A DNA stretch of 64,000 nucleotides from Alitta virens. Its lineage: Eukaryota; Annelida; Polychaeta; Phyllodocida; Nereididae. Positions 22,272-36,196 of the stretch are shown here, piece by piece; positions within the stretch are counted from its first letter, which is position 1; the number at the start of each line of letters is the position of its first letter. Under the pieces are notes generated by a model. It was not told the origin of the DNA. It ran no database searches and worked only from the letters and a program-made list of their open reading frames with translations. The position numbers and the translations under genes are program-made. Location: positions 10,352,370 to 10,416,369 of the forward strand of contig OW028579.1 in the NCBI GenBank assembly GCA_932294295.1. Reading direction: 5' to 3'.

Positions 22272-23993
22272 AAGAGTCTAGGCTATCTAGTAAATACACT
22301 ACCATATTTCTGCTACGAATCTATAAACCCAGCTCCCAGATGTGTATGTGTCATTTTCTCATAACAAAAAACACACAACCAAACAAATTGGTGGTAGCTG
22401 GATAGTAAGCTATCCAGTAAGCACCAACAGTTGTACCATTAAGTAGCCAAGAGTCTTGGCTATCTAGTAAATACACTACCATATTTCTGCTACCAATCTA
22501 TATACCCAATATTTGTTACCATTAAGTAGCCAAGAGTCTAGGCTATCTAGTAAATACACTGCCATATTTCTGCTACCAATCTATATACCAAGCTCCCACA
22601 TGTGTATGTGTCATTTTCTCATAAAAAATAACACTTAGCCAAAGAAATTTCTGGTAGCTGGATAGTTAGCTATCCAGTAAGCACAAATATTTGGAATCAC
22701 TAAGTAGCCAAGAGTCAAGGCTAGCTTATAAATACATTACCAAATGTTTGCTACCATTCTAAATACCCAGCTCCCAGCTTTTTATGTGTCATTTTAACAT
22801 AAAAAATCAAACTTAGGCAAACTAATTTCTGGTAGCTGGATAGTACCATTCTACATACCCAGCTCCCAGATTTTTATGTATCATTTTATCATAAAAATTA
22901 CACTTAGCCAAACAAATTTCTAGTAAGCTTTGGGATGATTTTATTACTTAGTATTTCAACTCTACATATCTGGATTCTACAAAAAAAATGATGTGATAGT
23001 TATAAGCTTTCATGTAATGCACTATATTTGTTGAATCTGCATTAACAGCTCACTAACTACAGGCAATAAACTTCTCATTAGTATCAGCGCCGAGCCCTCA
23101 CTTAGCCAAACTAATTTCTGGTAGCTGGATAGTAAGCTAACCATTAAGCATCAATGTTTGGTACCATTAGGTAGCCAAGAGTCTAGGCTATCTAGTAAAT
23201 ACATTACAAAATTTCTGCTACCAATCTATATAGCCAGCTCCCAGATTTTTATGTGACATTTTACACAAACAAATTAACTTTGCTCAGCACATGTCTGAAA
23301 GCTGGATAGTTAGCTATCCAGTAAGCAACAATATTTGGTACCATTAAGTAGCCAAGAGTCTAGGCTATCTATTAAATACACTGCCATATTTCTGCTACCA
23401 ATCTATATACCAAACTCCCACATGTGTATGTGTCATTTTCTCATAAAAAATAACACTTAGCCAAACAAATTTCTGGTAGCTGGATAGTTAGCTATCCTGT
23501 AAGTACCAATATTTGGTACCATTAAATAGCCAAGGGACAAGGCTATCTAATAAATACACTACAAAATCTCTGCTACCATTCTACATACCCAGCTCCCAGA
23601 TTTTTATGTATCATTTTATCATAAAATATTGTGCTTAGCCAAACAAATTTGTGGTAGCTAGATAGTTAGCTATCCAGTAAGCACAAATATTTGGAACCAC
23701 TAAGTAGCCAAGAGTCTAGGCTATCTCATCAATACATTACCAAATTTTTGCTACCATTCTAAATACCCAGCTCCCAGCTTTTTATGTGTCATTATATCAT
23801 AAAAAATTACACTTAGCCAACAAATTTATAGTTAGCTTTGGGAAGATTTTATTACTCAGTAATTTAACTCTACATATCTGGATTCTACACCAAAAAAAAA
23901 TGATCTGATAGTTATAAGTTTCCATGTAATGCACTATATTTGTTGAATCTGCAGCTCACTAACTACAGACAATAAACTTCTCATTAGTATCAG

Positions 23994-24253
23994 CGTCGAG
24001 CCCTCCGTGGATGTAAACGGTACGAGATCCACAAAGTCAGCTCCCAGATTCCAGTTCCCAGTCAGCTACCAGTCAGTTCCCAGTAAAGTGAACTCTGCTT
24101 CCAGTTCTAGTTCCCAGTCAGCTACCAGTCAGTTCCCAGTAAAGTGAACTCAGCTCCCAGTTCTAGTTCCCAGTCAGTTGCCAGAAAACTATCTGGGCAA
24201 ATGTTTGGTAATCAGAAAGCCAATGTGGCAAGGAATAGCAGATGGAATAGCAG
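23994..24253 (+). repeat. Captured exon-like segment, copy 4
   Basis: 260 bp, two 56-bp units, frame closed as in copy 1. It corresponds to copy 1 in the second half of the 7-kb duplication. Confidence 0.75.
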
Positions 24254-25457
24254 GTACCAATATTTATCATAAAAAATTAAATTAAGCCAATCTGATATCT
24301 GGTAGCTGGATAGTTAGCTACCCATTAAGCACAAATACTTGGTACCATTAAGTAGCCAAGAGTCTAGGCTATCTAGTAAATACACTACCATATTTCTGCT
24401 ACCAATCTATATAGCCAGCTACCAGATTTTTATGTGACATTTTACACAAACAAATTAACTTTGCTCAGCACATGTCTGAAATCTGGATAGTTATTTATCC
24501 AGTAAGCAACAATATTTGGTACCATTAAGTAGCCAAGAGTCTAGGCTATCTAGTAAATACACTGCCATATTTCTGCTACTAATCTATATACCAAGCTCCC
24601 ACATGTGTATGTGTCATTTTCTCATCAAAAATAACACGTAGCCAAACAAATTTCTGGTAGCTGGATAGTTAGCTATCCTGTAAGTACCAATATTTGGTAC
24701 CATTAAATGGTACCATTAAATAGCCAAGGGACAAGGCTATCTAATAAATACACTACCAAATCTCTGCTACCATTCTACATACCCAGCTCCCAGATTTTTA
24801 TGCATCATTTTATCATAAAATATTGTGCTTAGCCAAACAAATTTGTGGTAGCTAGATAGTTAGCTATCCAGTAAGCACAAATATTTGGAACCACTAAGAA
24901 GCCAAGAGTCTAGGCTATCTTATCAATACATCACCAAATTTTTGCTACCATTCTAAATACCCAGCTCCGAGCTTTTTATGTGTCATTATATCATAAAATA
25001 TTGCGCTTAGCCAAATAAATTTGTGGTAGCTGGATAGTTAGCTATCCAGTAAGCGCAAATATTTGAAATCACAAAGTAGCCAAGAGTCAAGGCTATCTTA
25101 TAAATACATTACCAAATTTTTGCTACCATTCTAAATACCCAGCTCCCAGCTTTTTATGTGTCATTTTAACATAAAAAAATTAAACTTGGGCAAACAAATT
25201 TCTGGTAGCTGGATAGTACCATTCTACATACCTAGCTCCCAGATTTTTATGTATCATTTTATCATAAAAAATTACACTTAGCCAACAAATTTATAGTTAG
25301 CTTTGGGAAGATTTTATTACTCAGTAATTTAACTCTACATATCTGGATTCTACACCAAAAAAAATGATCTGATAGTTATAAGTTTCCATGTAATGCACTA
25401 TATTTGTTGAATCTGCAGCTCACTAACTACAGACAATAAACTTCTCATTAGTATCAG

Positions 25458-25661
25458 CGTCGAGCCCTCCGTGGATGTAAACGGTACGAGATCCACAAAG
25501 TCAGCTCCCAGATTCCAGTTCCCAGTCAGCTACCAGTCAGTTCCCAGTAAAGTGAACTCAGCTCCCAGTTCTAGTTCCCAGTCAGTTGCCAGAAAACTAT
25601 CTGGGCAAATGTTTGGTAATCAGAAAGCCAATGTGGCAAGGAATAGCAGATGGAATAGCAG
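25458..25661 (+). repeat. Captured exon-like segment, copy 5: single unit, frame open
   Basis: This copy is 204 bp, with only one 56-bp unit. The frame that closes in all other copies stays open here: VEPSVDVNGTRSTKSAPRF, a Ser-rich centre, then SVARKLSGQMFGNQKANVA and NSRWNS, running on to a stop at 25678-25680 in satellite sequence. The segment is flanked by an AG dinucleotide and by AGCAG|GTACC, as an exon would be. The composition is basic, Ser/Asn/Arg-rich and unlike the satellite. It is the best guess for the ancestral form, although a later contraction from two units to one would give the same result. No start codon or promoter is apparent. Confidence 0.6.
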
Positions 25662-26853
25662 GTACCAATATTTATCATAAAAAATTAAATTAAGCCAATC
25701 TGATATCTGGTAGCTGGATAGTTAGCTACCCATTAAGCACAAATACTTGGTACCATTAAGTAGCCAAGAGTCTAGGCTATCTAGTAAATACACTACCATA
25801 TTTCTGCTACAAATCTATATAGCCAGCTACCAGATTTTTATGTGACATTTTACACAAACAAATTAACTTTGCTCAGCACATGTCTGAAATCTGGATAGTT
25901 ATTTATCCAGTAAGCAACAATATTTGGTACCATTAAGTAGCCAAGAGTCTAGGCTATCTAGTAAATACACTGCCATATTTCTGCTACTAATCTATATACC
26001 AAGCTCCCACATGTGTATGTGTCATTTTCTCATCAAAAATAACACGTAGCCAAACAAATTTCTGGTAGCTGGATAGTTAGCTATCCTGTAAGTACCAATA
26101 TTTGGTACCAGTAAATAGCCAAGGGACAAGGCTATCTAATAAATACACTACCAAATCTCTGCTACCATTCTACATACCCAGCTCCCAGATTTTTATGTAT
26201 CATTTTATCATAAAATATTGTGCTTAGCCAAACAAATTTGTGGTAGCTAGATAGTTAGCTATCCAGTAAGCACAAATATTTGGAACCACTAAGTAGCCAA
26301 GAGTCTAGGCTATCTTATCAATACATTACCAAATTTTTGCTACCATTCTAAATACCCAGCTCCCAGCTTTTTATGTGTCATTATATCATAAAATATTGCG
26401 CTTAGCCAAATAAATTTGTGGTAGCTGGATAGTTAGCTATCCAGTAAGCGCAAATATTTGAAACCACAAAGTAGCCAAGAGTCAAGGCTATCTTATAAAT
26501 ACATTACCAAATTTTTGCTACCATTCTAAATACCCAGCTCCCAGCTTTTTATGTGTCATTTTAACATAAAAAAATCAAACTTGGGCAAACAAATTTCTAG
26601 AAGCTGGATAGTACCATTCTACATACCCAGCTCCCAGATTTTTATGTATCATTTTATCATAAAAAATTACACTTAGCCAAAAAATTTCTAGTAAGCTTTG
26701 AGAAGATTTTATTACTCGGTATTTTTACTCTACATATCTGGATTCTACAACAAAAAAAAATGATCTGATAGTTATAAGTTTCCATGTAATGCACTATATT
26801 TGTTGAATCTGCAGCTCACTAACTACAGGCAATAAACTTCTCATTAGTATCAG

Positions 26854-27113
26854 CGTCGAGCCCTCCGTGGATGTAAACGGTACGAGATCCACAAAGTCAG
26901 CTCCCAGATTCCAGTTCCCAGTCAGCTACCAGTCAGTTCCCAGTAAAGTGAACTCAGCTTCCAGTTCTAGTTCCCAGCCAGCTACCAGTCAGTTCCCAGT
27001 AAAGTGAACTCAGCTCCCAGTTCTAGTTCCCAGTCAGTTGCCAGAAAACTATCTGGGCAAATGTTTGGTTATCAGAAAGCCAATGTAGCAAGGAATAGCA
27101 GATGGAATAGCAG
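26854..27113 (+). repeat. Captured exon-like segment, copy 6
   Basis: 260 bp, two 56-bp units, sharing the private variants of copy 3. It stands just before element E2, as copy 3 stands before E1. Confidence 0.75.
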
Positions 27114-27689
27114 GTACCAATATTTATCATAAAAAATTATATTAAGCCGAACAGATATCTGGTAGCTAGATAGTTAGCTACCCATTAAGTACAAATACTT
27201 GGTACCATTAAGTAGCCAAGAGTCTAGGCTATCTAGTAAATACACTACCATATTTCTGCCACCAATCTATATACCCAGCTCCCAGATTGTTATGTGTTAT
27301 CTCAGCAAAAATTACACTTAGCCAAAAATTTAACTTTGCTCAGCAAATGTCTGGTAGCTGGATAGTTAGCTGTCCAGTAAGCACCAATATTTGGAACCAT
27401 TAAGTAGCCAAGAGTTTAGGTTATCTACATACATTACAACATTTCTGCTACTATTCTAAATACCCAGCTCTCAGATTTTTATGTGACATTTTATTCAAAA
27501 ATTTAACTTTGCTCAGCAAATGTCTGGTAGCTGGATAGTTAGCTATCCAGTAAGCACAAATATTTGGTACCATTAAGTACCCAAGAGTCTAGGTTATCTG
27601 ATCAATACATTATCAAATTTCTGCTACTATTCTAAATACCCAGCTCCAAGCTTTTTATGTGACATTTTACCTAAAAAATTTAACTTTGC

Positions 27690-28943
27690 TTTAATTATAG
27701 GGGGAGCCACAAGTACACTTGAATTGCTTAGTCCATGAAAACTTAAATTTTCATAAACAATTTGATCTTAAATCTGCATCTGTTTAGAATTTAATACAAA
27801 ATACAGTGTAATATATTTTAGTCCTGCATTTAATACCATAATTTTCTTGCATTTAATACCATTATTTTCTTGCATAGAAAGACTCAAATTTAATAGGAAC
27901 TCTCACTCTTCTTTCATTTCAAACCAGTAACTAAGCTACTGTTTTTATATAAATGCTACTGGCAGCATGTAGTTCATCAAACTGCCTTTGTGAGTCAGAT
28001 GACATTGCATTGGAACTTTCTTGCATATCCACCAGGGAGTTTTTAACCCTCAGCGAACGAAGTCTGAAGAGGGTTATTGTTATCACTGGATATGAAGGGC
28101 GGGTGGGCGTAGCACCTGCACCTGTTGCTCTGTATAATCAAGATACTTATTCTTTAGGGTCTTTTGACTTGTTTTCACCATCTGAGACATGTAAATATAG
28201 TGAGGAATACAGTATTTTCAATAACTGAAAAGCATAACTAACATACTTGCATTAAAAAAATCTCATTTCTGTGGGTTGGCACCCCCTTGTGTTTGGTAGG
28301 AAAGCAGACTTATGTTTATGTCAATTTCACAACCGATAAAATATGAATTTATCATTGCATAATGCATAATAATTGTGAAAACTCCCTAGCGGTGGTGTGC
28401 AAGAAAGTTCCAATACAATGTCACCGGACTCATGACTCTCGTCTTGAGGCAGTTTGTCGACTAAGTGCTGCAAGTAGTATTTACATAACCACAGTAGCTT
28501 AGTTACTGGTTTGAAATGAAAAAAAAGGTGAAATTCATTCAAGTGTACTTGTGGCTCCCTCTATAATTAAAGCAATTGCTAGAAAATCAAAAGCAAGAAA
28601 ATTTACATAAATTGCAATGCATTCTGTTAGTAATGATATACAAGGCAGAGTGGAGAAATATTTCTGCAGAATAAATCACTATTTTTTAATGCAAATGTAG
28701 TGTCAATAAATATTACCCATACTTAGTAGCTTAGTTACTGGTTTGAGTTCCTAACTAATTTTGGGTTTTTCCATGCAAGAAAATAATGTTCTTAAATGGG
28801 ACTAGAATATATTAAACTGAATTTTGTATTGAACTCTAAACCAATGCAGATTTTACATCAGATTGTTTTATGTGCATTTAATATTTCATTGACTAAACAA
28901 TTCAAGTCATTCAAGTGTACTTGTGGCTCCCCCTATAATTAAA
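27690..28943. mobile_element. Composite inverted-repeat element E2
   Basis: Same structure and flanks as E1, exactly 7000 bp downstream at its left end. It differs by a 23-bp tandem duplication (CATTTAATACCATWATTTTC type) near 27827-27872 and a few substitutions. It is followed by the same 270-bp flank and by a palindrome at 29213-29295, whose first base is changed (CGCTACTT). Confidence 0.75.
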
Positions 28944-29212
28944 CCAGATGCTGCATAACTTTTGCTGCATTATTTTAGAAAATGTTTTTTGTACATTAAC
29001 TATAGGTAATTTGGGTAATAATAATTTATTCTGCAGCATGCAATTAAGTATTGCCACTGAAAAATTTCTCTACTCTGCCAGTTCCACCATTGTTCACTCT
29101 GTGTTTAAGCAAGACCCACATGCCCAGTAAAATAGCAGGGGTATATCTAGGTCAATTAGATATACAGTCTAGGTCAATTAGTAGGGTATCATGCTCAGCA
29201 AATGTGCTAGCT

Positions 29213-29295
29213 CGCTACTTAATGGTACCAAACATTGTGCTTAGCTGGATAGGTAGCTATCCAGTAAGCACAAATATTTGGTACATTAAGTAGCC
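29213..29295. repeat. 83-bp inverted-monomer palindrome after E2
   Basis: Second copy of the strand-switch palindrome described at 22189-22271, with one mismatch at the outer end of the left arm. Confidence 0.75.
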
Positions 29296-31845
29296 AAGAG
29301 TCTAGGCTATCTAGTAAATACACTACCATATTTCTGCTACGAATCTATATACCCAGCTCCCAGATGTGTATGTGTCATTTTCTCATAAAAAAAGACACAG
29401 CCAAACAAATTGGTGGTAGCTGGATAGTAAGCTATCCAGTAAGCACCAACAGTTGTACCATTAAGTAGCCAAGAGTCTTGGCTATCTAGTAAATACACTA
29501 CCATATTTCTGCTACCAATCTATATACCCAATATTTGTTACCATTAAGTAGCCAAGACTCTAGGCTATCTAGTAAATACACTGCCATATTTCTGCTACCA
29601 ATCTATATACCAAGCTCCCACATGTGTATGTGTCATTTTCTCATAAAAAATAACACTTAGCCAAAGAAATTTGTGGTAGCTGGATAGTTAGCTATCCAGT
29701 AAGCACAAATATTTGGAACCACTAAGTAGCCAAGAGTCTAGGCTAGCTTATAAATACATTACCAAATGTTTGCTACCATTCTAAATACCCAGCTCCCAGC
29801 TTTTTATGTGTCATTTTAACATACAAAATCAAACTTAGGCAAACTAATTTCTGGTAGCTGGATAGTACCATTCTACATACCCAGCTCCCAGATTTTTATG
29901 TATCATTTTATCATAAAAATTACACTTAGCCAAACAAATTTCTAGTAAGCTTTGGGAAGATTTTATTACTCAGTATTTCAACTCTACATATCTGGATTCT
30001 ACAACAAAAATGATGTGATAGTTATAAGCTTTCATGAAATGCACTATATTTATTGAATCTGCATTAACAGCTCACTAACTACAGGCAATAAACTTCTTAT
30101 TAGTATCAGCGCCGAGCCCTCACTTAGCCAAACTAATTTCTGGTAGCTGGATCATAAGCTAACCATTAAGCATCAATGTTTGGTACCATTAGGTAGCCAA
30201 GAGTCTAGGCTATCTAGTAAATACATTACAAAATTTCTGCTACCAATCTATATAGCCAGCTCCCAGATTTGTATGTGACATTTTACACAAACAAATTAAC
30301 TTTGCTCAGCACATGTCTGAAATCTGGATAGTTATTTATCCAGTAAGCAACAATATTTGGTACCATTAAGTAGCCAAGAGTCTAGGCTATCTAGTAAATA
30401 CACTGCCATATTTCTGCTACCAATCTATATACCAAGCTTCCACATGTGTATGTGTCATTTTCTCATAAAAAATAACACTAAGCCAAACAAATTTCTGGTA
30501 GCTGGATAGTTAGCTATCCTGTAAGTACCAATATATGGTACCATTAAATAGCCAAGGGACAAGGCTATCTAATAAATACACTACCAAATCTCCGCTACCA
30601 TTCTACATACCCAGCTCCCAGATTTTTATGTATCATTTTATCATAAAATATTGCGCTTAGCAAAACAAATTTCTAGTAAGCTTTGGGAAGATTTTATTAC
30701 TCAGTATTTCAACTCTACATATTTGGATTCTACAACAACAACAAAAAATGATGTGATAGTTATAAGCTTTCATGTAATGCACTATATTTGTTGAATCTGC
30801 ATTAACAGCTCACTAACTACAGGCAATAAACTTCTCATTAGTATCAGCGCCGAGCCTTCACTTAGCCAAACTAATTTCTGGTAGCTGGATAGTTAGCTAA
30901 CCATTAAGCATCAATGTTTGGTATCACTAGGTAGCCAAGAGTCTAGGCTATCTAGTAAATACATTACAAAAATTCTGCTACCAATCTATATAGCCAGCTC
31001 CCAGATTTTTATGTGACATTTTACACAAACAAATTAACTTTGCTCAGCACATATCTGAAAGCTGGATAGTTAGCTATCCAGTAATACCCAATATTTGGTA
31101 CCATTAAGTAGCCAAGAGTCTAGGCTATATAGTAAATACACTGCCATATTTCTGTTACCAATCTATATACCAAGCTTCCACATGTGTATGTGTCATTTTC
31201 TCATAAAAAATAACACTTAGCCAAACAAATTTCTGGTAGCTGGATAGTTAGCTATCCTGTAAGTACCAATATTTGGTACCATTAAATAGCCAAGGGACAA
31301 GGCTATCTAATAAATACACTACCAAATCTCTGCTACCATTCTACATACCCAGCTCCCAGATTTGTATGTATCATTTTCTCATAAAATATTGCGCTTAGCC
31401 AAACAAATTTGTGGTAGCTGGATAGTTAGCTATCCAGTAAGCACAAATATTTGAAACCACGAAGTAGCCAAGAGTCTAGGCTATCTTATAAATACATTAC
31501 AACATTTTTGCTACCATTCTAAATACCCAGCTCCCAGCTTTTTATGTGTCATTTTAACATAAAAAAATCAAACTTGGGCAAACAAATTTCTGGAAGCTGG
31601 ATAGTACCATTCTACATACCCAGCTCCCAGATTTTTATGTATCATTTTATCATAAAAAATTACACTTAGCCAAAAAATTTCTAGTAAGCTTTGGGAAGAT
31701 TTTATTACTCAGTATTTTTACTCTACATATCTGGATTCTACAACAAAAAAAATGATCTGATAGTTATAAGTTTCCATGTAATGCACTATATTTGTTGAAT
31801 CTGCAGCTCACTCACTACAGGCAATAAACTTCTCATTAGTATCAG

Positions 31846-32105
31846 TGTCGAGCCCTCCGTGGATGTAAACGGTACGAGATCCACAAAGTCAGCTCCCAGA
31901 TTCCAGTTCCCTGTCAGCTACCAGTCAGTTCCCAGTAAAGTGAACTCAGCTTCCAGTTCTAGTTCCCAGTCAGCTACCAGTCAGTTCCCAGTAAAGTGAA
32001 CTCAGCTCCCAGTTCTAGTTCCCAGTCAGTTGCCAGAAAACTATCTGGGCAAATGTTTGGTTATCAGAAAGCCAATGTAGCAAGGAATAGCAGATGGAAT
32101 AGCAG
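31846..32105 (+). repeat. Captured exon-like segment, copy 7
   Basis: 260 bp, two 56-bp units, with a private CCCTGTCAGC variant shared with copy 8, which lies 4351 bp downstream. It precedes element E3. Confidence 0.75.
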
Positions 32106-32751
32106 GTACCAATATTAATCATAAAAAATTATATTAAGCCGAACAGATATCTGGTAGCTGGATAGTTAGCTACCCATTAAGCACAAATACTTGGTACCAT
32201 TAAGTAGCCAAGAGTCTAGGCTATCTAGTAAATACACTACCATATTTCTGCTACCAATCTATATACCCAGCTCCCAGATTGTTATGTGTTATCTCAGCAA
32301 AAATTACACTTAGCCAAACTAATTTCTGGTAGCTGGATAGTTAGCTATCAAGTAAGCACAAACATTTGTATGTGACATTTTACCCAAAAATTTAACTTTG
32401 CTCAGCAAATGTCTGGTAGCTGGATAGTTATCTGTCCAGTCAGCACCAATATTTGGAACCATTAAGTAGCCAAGAGTTTAGGTTATCTACATACATTACA
32501 ACATTTCTGCTACTATTCTAAATACCCAGCTCTCAGATTTTTATGTGACATTTTATTCAAAAATTTAACTTTGCTCAGCAAATGTCTGGTAGCTGGATAG
32601 TTAGCTATCCTGTAAGCACAAATATTTGGTACCATCAAGTACCCAAGAGTCTAGGTTATCTAATCAATACATTATCAAATTTTTGCTACTATTCTAAATA
32701 CCCAGCTCCAAGCTTTTTATGTGACATTTTACCTACAAAATTTAACTTTGC

Positions 32752-34856
32752 TTTAATTATAGGGGGAGCCACAAGTACACTTGAATTGCTTAGTCCATGA
32801 AAACTTAAATGTACATAAACAATTTGATCTTAAATCTGCATCTGTTTAGAATTCAATACAAAATACAGTGTAATATATTTTAGTCCTGCATTTAATACCA
32901 TTATTTTCTTGCATTTAATACCATTATTTTCTTGCATAGAAAGACTCAAATTTAATAGGAACTCTCACTCTTCTTTCATTTCAAACCAGTAACTAAGCTA
33001 CTGTTTTTATATAAATGCTACTGGCAGCATGTTGCTTTAATTATAGGGGGAGCCACAAGTACACTTGAATTGCTTAGTCCATGAAAACTTAAATGTACAT
33101 AAACAATTTGGTCTTAAATCTGCATCTGTTTAGAATTCAATACAAAATACAGTGTAATATATTTTAGTCCTGCATTTAATACCATTATTTTCTTGCATTT
33201 AATACCATTATTTTCTTGCATAGAAAGACTCAAATTTAATAGGAACTCTCACTCTTCTTTCATTTCAAACCAGTAACTAAGCTACTGTTTTTATATAAAT
33301 GCTACTGGCAGCTATTGCTTTAATTATAGGGGGAGCCACAAGTACACTTGAATTGCTTAGTCCATGAAAACTTAAATGTACATAAACAATTTGATCTTAA
33401 ATCTGCATCTGTTTAGAATTCAATACAAAATACAGTGTAATATATTTTAGTCCTGCATTTAATACCATTATTTTCTTGCATTTAATACCATTATTTTCTT
33501 GCATAGAAAGACTCAAATTTAATAGGAACTCTCACTCTTCTTTCATTTCAAACCAGTAACTAAGACACTGTTTTTATATAAATGCTACTGCCAGCATGTT
33601 GCTTTAATTATAGGGGGAGCCACAAGTACACTTGAATTGCTTAGTCCATGAAAACTTAAATGTACATAAACAATTTGATCTTAAATCTGCATCTGTTTAG
33701 AATTCAATACAAAATACAGTGTAATATATTTTAGTCCTGCATTTAATACCATTATTTTCTTGCATTTAATACCATTATTTTCTTGCATAGAAAGACTCAA
33801 ATTTAATAGGAACTCTCACTCTTCTTTCATTTCAAACCAGTAACTAAGCTACTGTTTTTATATAAATGCTACTGGCAGCATGTAGTTCATCAAACTGCCG
33901 TTGTGAGTCAGATGACATTGCATTGGAACTTTCTTGCATATCCACCAGGGAGTTTTTAACCCTCAGCGAACGAAGTCTGAAGAGGGTTATTGTTATCACT
34001 GGATATGAAGGGCGGGTGGGCGTAGCACCTGCACCTGTTGCTCTGTATAATCAAGATACTTATTCTTTAGGGTCTTTTGACTTGTTTTCACCATCTGAGA
34101 CATGTAAATATAGTGAGGAATACAGTATTTTCAATAACTGAAAAGCATAACTAACATACTTGCATTAAAAAAATCTCATTTCTGTGGGTTGGCACCCCCT
34201 TGTGTTTGGTAGGAAAGCAGACTTATGTTTATGTCAATTTCACAACCGATAAAATATGAATTTATCATTGCATAATGCATAATAATTGTGAAAACTCCCT
34301 AGCGGTGGTGTGCAAGAAAGTTCCAATACAATGTCACCGGACTCATGACTCTCGTCTTGAGGCAGTTTGTCGACTAAGTGCTGCAAGTAGTATTTACATA
34401 ACCACAGTAGCTTAGTTACTGGTTTGAAATGAAAAAAAAGGTGAAATTCATTCAAGTGTACTTGTGGCTCCCTCTATAATTAAAGCAATTGCTAGAAAAT
34501 CAAAAGCAAGAAAGTTTACATAAATTGCAATGCATTCTGTTAGTAATGATATACAAGGCAGAGTGGAGAAATATTTCTGCAGAATAAATCACTATTTTTT
34601 AATGCAAATGTAGTGTCAATAAATATTACCCATACTTAGTAGCTTAGTTACTGGTTTGAGTTCCTAACTAATTTTGGGTTTTTCCATGCAAGAAAATAAT
34701 GTTCTTAAATGGGACTAGAATATATTAAACTGAATTTTGTATTGAACTCTAAACCAATGCAGATTTTACATCAGATTGTTTTATGTGCATTTAATATTTC
34801 ATTGACTAAACAATTCAAGTCATTCAAGTGTACTTGTGGCTCCCCCTATAATTAAA
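32752..34856. mobile_element. Element E3 with left arm amplified fourfold
   Basis: The left terminus recurs at 32751, 33035, 33318 and 33602, giving four tandem copies of a 283/284-bp segment that runs from the terminus to CTACTGGCAGC. The fourth copy continues into the rest of the element as in E1 and E2. Each copy also carries the 23-bp duplication seen in E2. The third junction reads GGCAGCTATTGC instead of GGCAGCATGTTGC. Outer and inner right ends are as in E1. The linked flank and palindrome (35126-35208) follow. Confidence 0.8.
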
Positions 34857-35125
34857 CCAGATGCTGCATAACTTTTGCTGCATTATTTTAGAAAATGTTT
34901 TTTGTACATTAACTATAGGTAATTTGGGTAATAATAATTTATTCTGCAGCATGCAATTAAGTATTGCCACTGAAAAATTTCTCTACTCTGCCAGTTCCAC
35001 CATTGTTCACTCTGTGTTTAAGCAAGACCCACATGCTCAGTAAAATAGCAGGGGTATATCTAGGTCAATTAGATATACAGTCTAGGTCAATTAGTAGGGT
35101 ATCATGCTCAGCAAATGTGCTAGCT

Positions 35126-35208
35126 GGCTACTTAATGGTACCAAACATTGTGCTTAGCTGGATAGGTAGCTATCCAGTAAGCACAAATATTTGGTACATT
35201 AAGTAGCC
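35126..35208. repeat. 83-bp inverted-monomer palindrome after E3
   Basis: Third copy of the strand-switch palindrome described at 22189-22271. Confidence 0.75.
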
Positions 35209-36196
35209 AAGAGTCTAGGCTATCTAGTAAATACACTACCATATTTCTGCTACGAATCTATATACCCAGCTCCCAGATGTGTATGTGTCATTTTCTCATA
35301 AAAAAAGACACAGCCAAACAAATTGGTGGTAGCTGGATAGTAAGCTATCCAGTAAGCACCAACAGTTGTACCATTAAGTAGCCAAGAGTCTTGGCTATCT
35401 AGTAAATACACTACCATATTTCTGCTACCAATCTATATACCCAATATTTGTTACCATTAAGTAGCCAAGAGTCTAGGCTATCTAGTAAATACACTGCCAT
35501 ATTTCTGCTACCAATCTATATACCAAGCTCCCACATGTGTATGTGTCATTTTCTCATAAAAAATAACACTTAGCCAAACAAATTTCTGGTAGCTGGATAG
35601 TTAGCTATCCTGTAAGTACCAATATTTGGTACCATTAAATAGCCAAGGGACAAGGCTATCTAATAAATACACTACCAAATCTCTGCTACCATTCTACATA
35701 CCCAGCTCCCAGATTTTTATGTATCATTTTATCATAAAATATTGCGCTTAGCCAAACAAATTTGTGGTAGCTGGATAGTTAGCTATCCAGTAAGCACAAA
35801 TATTTGGAGCCACTAAGTACCAAGAGTCTAGGCTATCTTATAAATACATTACCAAATTTTTGCTACCATTCTAAATACCCAGCTCCCAGCTTTTTATGTG
35901 TCATTTTAACATAAAAAATCAAATTTAGGCAAACTAATTTCTGGTAGCTGGATAGTACCATTCTACATACCCAGCTCCCAGATTTTTATGTATCATTTTA
36001 TCATAAAAATTACACTTAGCCAAACAAATTTCTAGTAAGCTTTGGGAAGATTTTATTACTCAGTATTTTTACTCTACATATCTGGATTCTACAACAAAAA
36101 AAATGATCTGATAGTTATAAGTTTCCATGTAATGCACTATATTTGTTGAATCTGCAGCTCACTCACTACAGGCAATAAACTTCTCATTAGTATCAG

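Larger units (their letters stand above)
16951..31845 (+). repeat. Array block II: ~1.45-kb units in a ~7.0-kb tandem duplication
   Basis: The captured exon-like segment recurs with its GTGGATG start at 16964, 18415 and 19867 (1451 and 1452 bp apart), then at 24007, 25471 and 26867. The first and second triplets and the two E elements are about 7.0 kb apart (E1 20690 to E2 27690 is 7000 bp). Differences of 24-56 bp at other offsets are explained by small internal duplications. The 24696-24721 region contains a 13-bp direct duplication (GGTACCATTAAAT twice) that lengthens one unit. Block II ends with a longer stretch of monomers and X spacers (29296-31845). Confidence 0.85.
31679..36029 (+). 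repeat. 4351-bp tandem unit, copy 1
   Basis: The unit begins in X spacer (TTCTAGTAAGCTTTGGG) and contains captured segment 7, element E3 with a quadruplicated arm, the linked flank, palindrome and monomers. Every landmark recurs 4351 bp later with almost no differences. Both boundaries fall in X sequence, which suits unequal exchange between X spacers. Confidence 0.85.

Noticed and set aside
28327..28542. 71-codon minus-strand frame in E2 (also 34240, 38591)
   Set aside because: Inner right arm of the same element, and E1 has no corresponding frame because of small changes.
32582..32800. 72-codon frame (also 36933)
   Set aside because: Translates satellite monomers and the E terminus. It is an artefact of a stop-free register.
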